From NCBI RefSeq assembly GCF_963662255.1, contig NC_085084.1, positions 397,501 to 461,500 on the forward strand: a stretch of DNA of 64,000 nt, read 5' to 3'. Position 1 is the stretch's first letter. Every line of letters begins with the position of its first letter. The translations under genes and the position numbers were made by a program. Source of the DNA: Cinclus cinclus. Taxonomy: Eukaryota; Chordata; Aves; Passeriformes; Cinclidae. Under the pieces are notes generated by a model that was given only the letters and a program-made list of their open reading frames with translations, was not told where the DNA came from and made no database searches. Positions 46,532 to 58,690 of the stretch are shown here, one piece after another.

Positions 46532-48015
46532 CCCCGTCCTGCTTGTGGGGTGCCAGCACTCAGTGTCCTCGGTCCCAGGGAACAGTGCCCCTGGTGTGAC
46601 AGGTATTTATGGGGTGAATGGTGATGCATTTATACCTTGGTGCAATTATGATGATTTTTTTAAAGTATTCCTTTGCTTGCAGGTGAGTTTACCCATAACA
46701 GAGCTACTAGACAAATACAAGGTGTAAAAGAGGAAACAAGAGTAGTCTGTATCACTCCCAAAATTCCATGATGCTCTGTGATGGGGTTCACTCCACTGCC
46801 CATGTTTAGAACATGAGAATCAAGGAGGGGCTAAAAAAACCCAATTCCATTGCCTGATCATCTTCCAAGTCTCGATTTTGGAACTGTATTTTCAGATGTT
46901 TTAGAGTCCTCATTGTGTAAAGCTCAAAGGACACATCCAGAAGGGGATGACTGAAGTGCAGAGCTCCCAACTGCACCTCAGCTGCTGCAGCCACTGCAGG
47001 GTGTGGCCTGTGGTGACCGTGTCCTCCAGCCCAGGCTGGATCTCTGTGTGTATGTGTATGTGTTTGTACGTGTGCCTTCCTGCCAAAAGGGAAAAGCAGA
47101 AGGAATGGGACAGCAAACTCACTGAAGCTTTAAAGTGTCCTTCCTTGTTAAAAAAGACAGTTTGTTCTGATTTTTGTGATGACTTTTTTTATTTTTTTTT
47201 TAATTGCTGCTTTTCCTGTTGCCTCCAGCTACAGGATCAGGGAGGTGTCCCTGTCTGTAGTGCTCAGGGGACACTCCAGCTCCTGCAGATGCCCAAGCAC
47301 TTCGCTCACAGCTTTTTGCACTGCCACATCTTGCTGCCCTCGTGGATCACAGATCACAAGATGTTGTTACCCAAACCTCAGGGTTCTGCCTGCTTGGTGT
47401 GTGCTGATAATGGTTCTGCAAGAGAGTGGCACAGGCAAGGTCACATTCCTGGGTTACCTGCTTCAGTGGAGGTCTGTAGGTATAGCAGAGATGAAAAGCC
47501 AAAGATGACCTTGGAAGCAGGGAGGCAGGAAAGGTGGAGTGCTTGGAAACATGTTTCAGGACTTCTGTAGGCAAAGACTGAAAAGGACTGACAGAAATCT
47601 GTCTTACAGACATGGGAGTTGAGAGAGAGAAGACTTCAGGCTTTAGATACAGGGACAGAAGAGCAAGCATAACCCTGAGTGAGATGAGTGTCCTAACAAA
47701 AAGTGTTTGAATGTCCCTGAGGGCTTACTCTTTAATTAAACTAGACATTCATATATAAACCAGAACAGATGGATGATGGGGAGCAGCAAAGCTTTCAGAA
47801 ACCGCTTTGAATTTAGTCTTAAGTCTTGGAGGGGCTATTGCTTTTCTGAATTTGAGTTTTCCATTTCCTAAAACTGTCTTCTGAAATCGAACCTAATCAG
47901 TGTGTTGTAATCATACAGTCCTGAGCTTCACAGACGGCAGCGGGTGGGCACAAGCACGAGTTCCTGTACCCAGTGGTGATTATCTGCATCTAAATAAAAT
48001 GTTTACTGGATGTTT
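46532..48015 (+). other. SLC25A51: SLC25A51 3' UTR with poly(A) signal
   Basis: About 1.5 kb of non-coding sequence ending at AATAAA (47993-47998) with a T-run downstream (about 48049). A TG-rich patch occurs near 47041-47072. Open frames here are short and not protein-like. Confidence 0.6.
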
Positions 48016-49044
48016 GTCACTGGCAGAATCTGATTTTTACCAGTGTACTTTTTTTTTTTTTTTTGTAATCACTCCTTGATGGAATTAAAAAAAAATCTGC
48101 ATCCTGTTTCTCTGTGGAAGGTGTTATGTGCTCCTGTAAATGTGGGGGAAGCCAGAGTGTTGGTGAGAGTTTGGCACAAGCCCAGAGCTGAAATGAAATA
48201 GTGGAGACCTGGGTCTGAGGTTCAGAGTCAATTTTGACTCTCCATCTGTCACTTTCAGAAAAAACTTCAATGTAAAAGCACTGCTGCAACACACAGACTT
48301 GAGAATGGCAGCATCTAAGCACTAGGAGTCTTCCTCTTAATTTTAGGGGGCAGGTAAGAGCCAGTGAGCATGGCTCATTTTAACATGAATAAAACACATT
48401 TAAATCCAGTGAATTATTAAATGTTTATTATGCAAGCAAGAGAAACTGTCCACAAATAGTAAGTTACTGCACGGCTGTAAGTACAATACTTCCAACGCAG
48501 TTCTGATACTTCATATACGGTATTAAAAGGCTACAGTTTTTACTATGAAATCTCAGGTATTTCAAAATACTCTACATGCACAATTTGTTTCTGTATTAAA
48601 AAGCTTATACTTAACTGAGGCTATTTAGTGCTTTAGAAAATGCACCTTTGACTAAGATCAGCCAATGAGAAGTTTCTGTTTCCTGCAGGTCAAAAACATG
48701 ATGGGTCGTTGGCTTCTTCATTTCTCTCCAAGTTTTTGGATTCTTGTAAACTAAATCTTTTAAAAGCTTTCATTTGGCAAGTGTATTTCTTTTTCTTCTA
48801 AGAGTTTATATGTCCTAGAGCAACAGACACATATATTAAGATGTCGGAACCTTCTCCACATCAGTGCCACCCAAATAAAAATCACAACACAAGCAAACAA
48901 AAAACAAACCCCCACTAAATTAACCAAGACACACCCTCCCTCCCCCTGAAAAAAATGATGTTTACATTCTAATTCTGGCAGTAGGCATCGAGCTGTCCTT
49001 ACCCCAAGACTCCAAGAGTGCAAACAATCCTGTGTGTATCTGTC

Positions 49045-49300
49045 AGTACCGCTGTGCTTGTCCTCCATCCCCACGGTGGCGGTGCCGGCTCTGCCCGGAC
49101 CCTCCCGCCGTCACCCGGGGACAGCCGTGCCGCCCCCGGCCACACCGCCTGCGGCAGGAGAACCGAGAACCAGCCCCAGCACGGCTCTGGCTCCCGCCGG
49201 GTCCCCGGGGCATTCTCTCGGAGTCTGAAACCATCATCACCAAGGCGGTGCAGGCTCTGCAGTCAGATAGCGCCAGCCCCGAGAGTCGCCCTGGAATTCA
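49045..49300. promoter_or_regulatory. CpG-rich patch inside the DCAF10 3' region
   Basis: A sharply bounded G+C- and CpG-dense stretch of about 250 bases in otherwise A+T-rich 3' UTR sequence. One + strand frame stays open across it (49032-49427), but no domain is recognised and no splice sites fit. It could be a small orphan CpG island, an internal promoter or an old retroinsertion. Confidence 0.45.
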
Positions 49301-51039
49301 TCAAGTGCTGCCACACCAGTTAACAGACACCCCTGGTGTGAGCCACCCCCTCCCCGTCTGTCTTTCATCTCCCTTGGAAATGTTTCCTTACACTTGTTTC
49401 ACAGTTTTATACACTTCTCAAGGTTGAGCATTCAACTTTTGAAACACAACTAGAAGATAAAGTTGGTTTGGTTTTTTTTTTTGACTACCTAGAAATAACC
49501 CAAAGCTCACCAACACCTAACTTCATTGTTTCAGTAATGTTACTGAGAGAGAACTGAAAACACTTGCACCACCACATGACTGTGAGGCATGTCGGCTGTA
49601 AGCCACTGAGAAGTGAACTTCACAGGTAAAACGTGGTAAAGCCTTCATGGAAAACTTCCAAGTGTTGTTGAAAAGCAGTAATCAATAGAATGACCAAAAT
49701 CTAAGATTACCTACTTATTCTAATTAAAACTTATTACAAATGTCATCAGAAGAACTAAGTAACATTTCTACAGCGTACATGTACAGATTCTGTCATTTTA
49801 TGCATCTGCTGGACACGCTACAAAAGCATCAAGGTGACCGAGCCCCTTCCTCAGGTGAGCTGTGGGTCCCAGAGCCAGGCAGGGCCAACCACAGGTGCTA
49901 CCCAGGAGTGGTGACATGTCTGTCACTCGGGGGAAACGGTCCTTTATACAGAAAGGTGAGTGTCCAAAGCTCAGCACAATACTGGTGTAAAACACAGCGT
50001 ATCATGAGGTAGAATTAAAAAGGTAACACTCAGTGCATATTCACAGGCATAGCGTTACAGTCACCAGGGATCCACCAGTCTGAGCAGGTTCTGACAAGAG
50101 GAACAAAAACAGCCTTGGAAAAACACAGACAGACCCACCCAAGAACCAGAGCTATGCTCCTTCCCCTCCAAAGCAAACACTATGCAAGCCTGTGAGAACT
50201 CCAAGATTCTCTCAAGTGTCCCTGTAGTCCCTTCAATGATGTGTAATAAAACATTAAATAAGGTGAGAAAACAGCAGCCTGGCAGTGGGACAGCAAATGT
50301 TTGGGGAAAAGCTGCTGTAGTCCCCAGCAGAACCTGGCATTTTTTAGCCCAAGCAGTTTGGCCCATTACAAAATCCTTGTAGCTGTTTCTTTGCATAAAT
50401 ATCTTGTATCCTGTGCTTGTTTCCTGCACACTTCACAGCCAAGGGAAGTGCCCTGAGCTGCTTGAACAACCCAGCAGACCCACCTGCCCCACGGGCAGGC
50501 TCAGGCTCAGAAGGGATGCTTGCCCTCAGGTTACCAAGCATACAAAATTGAAGGCTTCATATTACCAAAGAAATTCTCCAAAAGAGGAAACTTGGGATTT
50601 TTTTCTCTCATAATGCAGAGGAGACTTAAGTTCCAATGACTTCTGCACCAACACCAGATACCTGTATTAATACCCACATAAATACAAAGCTACAGGAGAG
50701 TCTTCAGGCTTACCTTTCCAGCTCTCTTACATCCATAAATGTTGTCTTTATCCCCAAATATGTTTTGCAAAAGGCTTTGAAAGAGTCAGTTTAGAACAAG
50801 TGTGCTGTATTGAGCCAGAGTGAACCTGACCACCAGCAGATGACAGTCCTTCCAGGTAAAGTTCCCTGCAGAACTGAGTCTGTGATCGGTCTGCAGTGAA
50901 ATAAAAAACCCCTACTAGGAATATGTAAGTGATGAGAATGTTATAAATTGATATAGATGTCCAAGACTGAAATACCTGTACATTTACAAGGTTAGCTCAA
51001 TTAACTCCAGGACGGAAATCTGGCATTCCTACTTTGGGT

Positions 51040-51475
51040 GTGGCTACTGAATCACAAGAATACCCTGGGCTGGAAGGGACCCACAGGATCATCAGTCCCA
51101 TGCCTGTCCCTGCACAGAAACCCCAAAATCCCACCCTGAGCATCCCTGACAGTGCTGCCCAAACCCTCCTGGAGCTCTGGCAGCCTCGGGGCTGTGCCCA
51201 TTCCCTGGGGAGCCTGGGCAGTGCCCAGCACTCCCTGGAGCAGGGAAGAACCTTTCTCTAAAATCCAGCCTGACCCTCCTTGGGCCAGCTCCAGCTCTTC
51301 CCTGGGTCCTGTCCCTGGCGGTGGAAGAGATCAGTACCTGCCCCTCCACTGCCCCACAGGAGCAGTTCAAGAGCACAACGAGATCCCATCTCAATTCCTC
51401 TAAGCTGAACAAACTAAACTATCTCAGCTGCTCCTCATACAGCTTCCCCTCTAGACCCTTTCACCAGGGTGAGCA
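51040..51475 (-). mobile_element. CR1 LINE fragment, antisense
   Basis: Reverse-oriented CR1 3' portion: GCTGGAAGGGACCCACAGGA, GTGCTGCCCAAACCCTCCTG, CATTCCCTGGGGAGCCTGGG, AGCTGAACAAACTAAACTAT and CAGCTGCTCCTCATACAG occur in complemented CR1 order. Confidence 0.9.
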
Positions 51476-51819
51476 CTACAGTGTTTTCACACCTGATGAA
51501 AAGCCTGGTTAGATCCAGGGAGATCTCACTGTTGACAGGTTTGCTTTTAATTCCCTCCCAAACTGACAGCACATGTGAAGAAAGGCTCATCTGGCAATAG
51601 TGGGGACACATCCAAGTGAATTTCTCCCACAGCAAGAGTGTGTGTGGAAAAAGAGCCAGGGGGGAAACACCCAAACATCAGCCGAAAGCCACCATGTTTC
51701 AGATGTGGGATGATGTGGAAAACCCCCTACAACACACCTGGCAGAGGAGGGGCCAGAGCTGCCCTGCTGCAGGAACCCAGAGCCATCCTCTGGGCCAGGG
51801 TGTTCCCTAGTGCAAAGTG

Positions 51820-51905
51820 GCAGGCTCAAGGGGATCCTGCCTGTGCAGGGGTGGGCCTGGGTGACCTCCAGTGGTCCCTGCCAGCCTAAGCCACACCGTG
51901 ACTCA
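51820..51905 (+). mobile_element. Probable CR1 3' tail, sense
   Basis: AAGGGGATCCTGCCTGTGCA, then GGGTGACCTCCAGTGGTCCC and TGCCAGCCTAAGCCA, resemble the last 80 bases of CR1. A short fragment. Confidence 0.55.
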
Positions 51906-52433
51906 TTCTTCTAGCCAATAACAACCACATTAACATAGAAATGAAAGCAAAATTCTTTTTTTTGTTTGTTTGTGTTTGGTTTTTTTTGGTGAGAGTAACT
52001 AACCGTGTTGCTTATGTAGACCAGCAGTTCATTATCTACTAATCACCACAGAGTTGCTTCAGTGACAGAAAGGGGAGCAGAGGAGAGGCAGTCCATCTCT
52101 GGGACAGCAGGTACCTGGGCACCCTGCCCCTGTGTGTTGTTCCAAACAGCCCCTGGGAGCTGTGCTGAAGGAAACAATCAAGTATCAGGGTACAAACACA
52201 GCAGGACAGCCCGATGGCACAGCAGCAGCAGCAGAGCTCTGCTCTGCTCTGGGGCCGGGACGTGGCGCCGGCTCACGGGGGCAGGACCACGATCCGCATG
52301 GTGCCGGCCTGAAAAGTCCTCCCAGCACGTCCCGAGGTCACGGTGCCCTCCAGTGAACTCAGAGATTTTGGAGAGAGCAGGCTCGCACTGGGCTGGAGCA
52401 GAACCCAGGAGCGCGCAGGCGCCGCCGCTGCCC

Positions 52434-55400
52434 CTAGAACTTGGGCTGGTAGAGGGAGACGCGTCCGCTAAGGCACCCCGAGGCGATCTGACAGTGCGTG
52501 GGGGAGAACTTGGTGGTGAGCACCACGTCGTTGTGGGAGTAGAGCGAGCGGATCTCGCGCAGGGGGCTGGCCTCCCGCGGCAGGCAGTCCACCAGCTCGC
52601 TGCAGTGAGCGTCGAAGCCCAGCAGGCGGATGCCGAAGCCGTGCGGGGACGAGATCATGCGGCCGTCGGGGCTGAAGCAGAGCTCCTTGATGTAGCCCCG
52701 GCCCACGTTGGCCTCCTCGATGCAGTGTGTGAGGCGCAGGGAGCAGCGCGGGGACACGGGGCGCACCGGAGCTCCTTCCTGGAATTCATAGACACAAGTC
52801 CACTAAAGGGAGAGGCAGAGAAAGCGACACTGAAAGAGAAGTAAAGCACTGCATATACACATTTCCCTCCCCCTGCCCCTCAACAGGTGACAGCAGCCCA
52901 GGTGAGCAGGTGATAGTGGCACAGCAGGGTGATGCTCCTGCTGACCTGCTCTTCCACTGCCTCAGCACCTCCCTCCCTGTGAGCCATCCAAGCCCAGCAT
53001 TACAGCTGCTGTTCTAATTCAGTGGCTGCTACGTAGAATCTTTCCAGTCTAGGTTTCATCTGCAGAGAGCAAAGCCTAATCCTTCAGCCAGGCACCTGCT
53101 CTAATTTAATAAAAACTTGAATTACATCTATAAATTCACTCAGAGCAGATCACGGGCCTTTGACTTCAAAAGGAATAGAGTCCTGAAATAACTGGATAAC
53201 AGATTTTTTTGCAGGAAGGTTATGAAAAGCTCTATAGACAGCTTGTTGTTTGTGAGACACGTTAAGGATCCCTGCCTGTCATCTCATTATATAATCTCAA
53301 AATAAATGTAAAAAAAAATCAATGACAAAGTTTATATCCTGTTGATTCCACTTCAGCCCCAAGACAAGCATTCCTATCTCTGTTTCACGCGTCCTTCTGA
53401 AATAACACAGCAGCAAAAATACCAATGATTATCACTGAAACAGAGTAAGGTAGACTCTAGGACTAAGAGAAACTATAACTCAGTCAGTCATCAGTACCAA
53501 CTGACCCAGTGTAACTTTTGGCATGTTACACAATCTGTGTTGTACAGCAGTTTGATTGGTTATAAATTTTAATGCTGTTTCTGTAACAATCTGCCAGGGT
53601 TCCCATTCAGTCTTCTACACTTGTGTAAAGGATTATAGTTACAAAGAGTGGCTTCTTTCAACAACAACAACAAATCCCAAACAAATACAGAGACAAAAAA
53701 AAAAAAGTCCCACCAAAACCAAATTAATCTCAACTTACATCAGCAATCTAAGTAACAAAATAATTTATTATTGGTCAAGTACTATAGTCCATTGTTGGTC
53801 AATTTAGAGGAGCAGAATCTGCAGTGTCCAGCTGAAACTTAGCTGGTCTTATGACTCCCTGCATCAAGGAAAAGGCTTGGAGCAGGTTCTACCAGGAAGA
53901 TAATTTAAAAAAGCAAACAAATAAAAAAAAAAAAAAACCACCCAAGATCCATCTGCACATATTTTACATAGGAAGACAAGGTAATGTGTTACCTCCTGAT
54001 CATCTGTGTTGCTGGAGCACCTCAGCAGCGTGGCCCAGCCCTTGGGGTGCAGCTGCAGTGATGTAATGCAGTTCCCACGATCTCTTTCTCCAGGAACCTC
54101 TGGTGTTAACACCTCCAGGCTATTTCTAGGTGATCCCCCTGCCAGAGGAATTACCTGTGAGTGTCAGTGAAGTATACACATTGACCTTTGCCTCCCTCAC
54201 CAGTCCTGCTGCTGAAATGGGGTCACACCTGTGGCAGCTGCACACAGCTGCCAGGACAGGGACACTCAGAGAGTTACAGGAACCCTGAGCCAACACCAAT
54301 GGGCTCAGTCCCCACTTCAAACAGCTTCCTTTTTTTGGAATTTCAGTGCCAAGACCTGCACTGAACCAGCCCAAACTGACAACTACATTAACCCTCCACA
54401 CTTATGCTCTTCATCAGCATTGCAGGAAATCTAAAGAGTGAGGTTTTTATACGAATTGCTGATTCTCAAACTTGTATGATGCGCTCTCCAAATTCCTTCC
54501 AATGCTTGCTCAGCTTGCAGCTTTTCTCCCTTCTTCCTCTCACCCCCAGGTAAATCACTCCCTGGCATACAGGTAAACCTCCTCTCAGCAGTGCGCTTCA
54601 CCATCGTGCAATCATGACGAGCTAAAAATTAACATTACATTTCTTTGAAAATGCAAGGGATGCACAAAGTATTCACCCATTTGCCAAGATCATGGTGATT
54701 CTCTGGATTCTTCCCTTAAAGATCATTCATACAAATGTTGTTCAAGGAAAACCACATGGAAAAGGGATCACCTATGTAACAACAACATATGGACTTTAAA
54801 TACAGATGTTATAACTTTCCCCAGTTTTCTCAGATGTAAAAACTGAACAGATTCCGAGGCTTTGGTGTGCAATGAGATTTTATTGGTTTATTAGAAGTCT
54901 CAGCAACACCACTCTTTAAAAACCACAGGACAAAAAAAAGCAGTTTTTCACTACTGTACTATGGCCTATTTTGGATACAGTAAATCAAAGTGCAGGATTT
55001 TTTTTATTTTTTTTTCTAGTGATCTTTTCCTACCTTCTCTCTGCGAGGGCCGTGACAAGGTTTTCTCAGAGAGTGGCCCCGAGTTGTTCTGGTGACAGGG
55101 TGAACCCACAGCTCGAGGGCCAGAGGAGCCTGACGATGTTATGTCTGCAAACAGCACCAGAGAGATGAGCCCACAGGCACCTAGCACACGTGGGCTGCTG
55201 CCCAAGAGCATCCCACAGAACACCCCAGCACAGGACCTGCCACAGACTGCCTCACCTGAGCTCGATGTGGTCCTCCTGGCTCTTAAAATCGGGTAGCTGC
55301 CAACCTCTAAGGACTTGTTCAGGTCAAGGTCGTGCAAAATTAGAAGGTAACCAGAGGAGGTGGAGATCAGCATTTTGGAACAGTCTGGTGTCAGCCTCAT

Positions 55401-58400
55401 GCGCATCAGAAAACGTGTGTGAAAAAACTTCTTGTGGGGACATCCATCCTCTGTGCACCTGGACAGCAAGACAAGCACAGGAGGGAGCTGTGGTCAGCTC
55501 CAGCTCCAGGCTCTGGTTGTGTCCACAAGGGTCCAGCATGTGCCCAGCACTGTTCATTTTGTTCACCCCAAAACATTTTATTGAGTACTGTCTTTATCCT
55601 ACTTTTTAATGGAATGGGTGAAGTCACATCTTCCTACAGCTACAACCACGAGGACAGAACCTTCTTCAGAAGGAAGAACTATGTTTTGGCACATCAGACA
55701 GAGAAGCTCCTTCCCAGCCATTTACTATTACCACAGGGGTGATGCAAGCTCTTGGTGAGGGCTGCAAACCCCTCCCAGTGTTTCAGAACAGCCCCATTCT
55801 GGGAGGCAGACTTTGCATCTGGTGCACCTGTCCTGGAGTGCTGCAGAAGGGCCACGGGGCAAGCACAGCCACGCACCTGTTGGTGTCCCAGATGATGACG
55901 TTCCCATCAAAGCCCGAGGTGACCAGCAGCCTGGTGTTAGTGTCGTACTCGATGTTCTTGACCCAGCTGGTGTGGCCATGCAGGGTGCACACTTTGGTGT
56001 TGAGCTTCCTCAGGTCCCAGAGAGCAATGGTGGTGTCGTCGGAGCACGTGGCGAACAGCCGGTTGTCCAGGAACCTGGGCCAGGAAGGAAACACTGCTCA
56101 GGGCAGTCTGCAGGGTGAGCAGGAGTGCAGGCTCACTGCCCTGAGCTGGGAGTGTCAGCTGGCACAGAGATAAAGCAGCAAACAAACAGAACTCCTCCAA
56201 ACGCACCACAGAGCATGTGCAGCAGGAGCTCTGCTAAAAGCGTGTCTGCTGGAATGTGAACCAGCACAGCCTCTGCTGCAGCAAACGAGCAAACACAGAG
56301 GCACAGCAGCAGTTTGGTTTGGTCTGGGGGTTTTTAGGGGGCTTTGTGTGTTAATGAACTGTGTGCAGAGCGCGCAAGAGCCAAACCACCAGGGGAGCAC
56401 ATGGAACAGAACCGCCACAGTAACTCAGTCTGTTCCCCCTCAGCTCGGTGGGGCTGGGAGCAAGCACAGCTAGGAAATAAACTGAATAAATGTCATCTAG
56501 AGGTTACTGAAGAAAATGCAAGGCTCTTCAAAAATGCCAAGTGAAGATGAGACCTTGTTTGAGAACACACATCTACACAAGTTATTTGGTTCAGTGAGAA
56601 AATGAATGGATGAAATCACTGAGCTTGCACTATGCAGACCAAAGGTGATCACCATGGAATTCAGGCATGCCTTCACTTTCAGAAGGACAAGGCATGCTGG
56701 TTTATGTTTGGAATTCGTTTGATGAAGGCACTCAAGAAAAGCCCTACCTGAGGTAAAAGGAACAAGACATCATTAAAAATCCTTTAAGCCTAAAGCTACA
56801 CCACACAAAAGCAGCAACAACTCCGATAAACGAACAACAACCAACTATCATGGGAAAAATCCCAAACTTTGCTAAAGAGTAAACATTTTTGATGCTTACA
56901 AGAAGGAGCTGTGACTGAAATCCTGTTCATTACCCTGAACAAGTCTCCAGGTAATGCTGCAGAAACCCTGTGCAGAACAAAGTTTAGTTCTTTTGTGTCA
57001 GACAGACACACATTTTAATCCAGCTGTCCTGACAGACAATCACCTGATATAAAACATCAGCCTTTTGTAAAAAGAAAAACCAGTTTTTGAAAAACATCAA
57101 CCCATCTGATGAATGTGGCACCCCACATCATATTTGGCTCTTCTGAGAGAAAACACTCAGAACGTTCTACAGTTTTCTTGGGGATTTTTGTTTCTGTTTA
57201 GTTCTTGGTTGAGGTTTTTTGTTGCTATGTAGTTGGTTGTTGTTTTGGGGTTTTGGACTAGGTTTTTGGTTCGAGAATCTGAGCAAAAAGCAGTTGCAAT
57301 ATTGTTAGAATATATGTTAAATTCAGACCTCAAAATCTATGCCAGAACCAGAACAGCTTAAAACCCCTGAATTTATAAGGAAGAATACTACGTGATAAAA
57401 AGTGATGGATTTAGACTCCTGCTCTTGCTATTTCCAGCTCTATCCCAAGAAAGTGGAAGAGGATTTAAACTGTAAAGCCTATGTGCAGGCTAACTTGTGT
57501 CCCTCCTGACCTACCTGATGTTATTTACACAGTCCTCATGAGCTTCAGAGAGAGTCTTGATGTGCTTTGAAGATATGGGGTCAAAGAGCAGGACTTCAGT
57601 CTGTTCACAGGCGACGGTCAGCACTGACCTGCAGGGAGCAGAACAGAAAACTCCATGTTTATGTTGGGTTTTGCCCTCCAGCAGGTGCTTGTCATGCCAC
57701 AGATTGTGCCTGTGTCACCTGGTCCCTCTGCCCACACCTACCAGGGGGTCTGAGACAGAAAAAGTAAGATTAATCAAAGGTTTATCGGCAATATCTATCT
57801 TCCCTTTTGCAAACCAGTCAGGGTTTTTTCCACTAAAACCTTCTAAAACAGAGATTTAGCAGCACAGGGGGCACCTTCTGCAGCAGCCGGACTCTAGCAG
57901 GATTGGCTCCCCCGGCCCTGTCCTCCCGCAGAGACCCTGCTCCAAGCAGGTGAGGTGGGAGGAGCACAGGGCAGCACCTCCCGCCAGGTACCTGCCCCAG
58001 GTATTTCAACCGCAGCCCAGGGGTGCTGCTGATGAAAACACCGATGGCACCTGGTCACCAGAACGGACCTTGAGTCCCGGGAGCCCCGGGCACACCGGGA
58101 TGAGAACACCTGGATAGGAGCACGGGGATGGGAGAACACCGGGATGGGCGATCCCGAGCACACCTACCCGTCGGGAGAGTACTCAAGGTTGAAGACGGCG
58201 CCGTGCGTGCGGGTGCTGAGGGACACGGAGTCCGCGGGCTGGATGGCGCCGTACAGCCCGGTCATGGCGCCGAACGTGTCCCGCGCCGGGTCCACGGCGG
58301 CCCCGCGGCCCAGGCAGCGCCCGCGTAGCCACGCGAAGAGCCCGCCGGGGGCGCCAGGCCCCGGGTCGGCGGGGTCGTTGTGGCGGGCGGGCTCCGGGAT

Positions 58401-58469
58401 TGGCCCTGGGTCCAGCCCCGGCTCCAGCCCCGGCTCCGGTCCCTGCTCCGGCCCCGGGCCCTTGCTCAT
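52434..58469 (-). CDS. DCAF10: DCAF10 (WDR32), CUL4-DDB1 substrate receptor, complete
   Basis: WD40-repeat protein that docks on DDB1 as a substrate receptor of CUL4 ubiquitin ligases. Minus-strand exons, 5' to 3': 58469-58168, 57628-57515, 56074-55877, 55458-55256, 55144-55034, 54138-53993, 52802-52434 (stop TAG); all GT/AG, 1,443 nt, 480 aa. Human is 559; the difference is a shorter N-terminus, here a Pro/Gly/Glu repeat (PGPEQGPEPGLEPG). From LFAWL onward the match is close: VDPARDTF, THGAVFNLEYSPDG, the WD repeat with ATCSDDTTIALWDLRK, HGHTSWVKNIEYD, TSGFDGNVIIWD, LTPDCSKMLIS, and the C-terminal IKELCFSPDGRMIS and GCLSGRVSLYQPKF. A Ser/Thr-rich linker (exons 4-6) separates N- and C-terminal blades. 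The ATG sits in a strong GCCGCCATG context inside a CpG island. Confidence 0.97.
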
Positions 58470-58690
58470 GGCGGCGGCAGCGCCGGCCCGCGTCCGCCCC
58501 CTACCGGCCGCCCCCCGTCACTGCGCCTGCGCGACCCCGCCCCTGCCCCGCCCCCGCTGGCGCCGGGGCGCCACCGCGTCTGCGCGACCCCGCCCCAGGC
58601 CCCGCCCTTTCTATCACGTGTTATCCGCGGCACGTGACTGCGCTCCCTCAGGCTCGGCTCCGGCGCCGTTCGCTCGCTCGGTCTTACCCC
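58470..58690 (-). promoter_or_regulatory. DCAF10: DCAF10 CpG-island promoter with paired CACGTG boxes
   Basis: CpG-dense sequence upstream of the DCAF10 start with several CCGCCC GC boxes (58536-58609) and two CACGTG E-boxes at 58615-58620 and 58631-58636. The second, GCACGTGACT, resembles the CLEAR/TFEB or USF/MYC type. No TATA box is visible. Confidence 0.65.

Larger units (their letters stand above)
48424..52433 (-). other. DCAF10: DCAF10 3' UTR (extent inferred)
   Basis: Sequence downstream of the DCAF10 stop on the minus strand. TTTATT at 48424-48429 (AATAAA on minus) would make a 4-kb UTR ending about 400 bases from the SLC25A51 3' end; an ATTAAA near 51545 could give a shorter one. 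The last kilobase (48420-49000) is A+T rich and UTR-like. It contains CR1 sequence and a CpG-rich patch. Confidence 0.45.

Noticed and set aside
49032..49427. 131-aa plus-strand frame considered as a new gene
   Set aside because: Low complexity Pro/Arg first half, no recognised domain, no matching splice sites. Only the CpG patch itself is retained as an observation.
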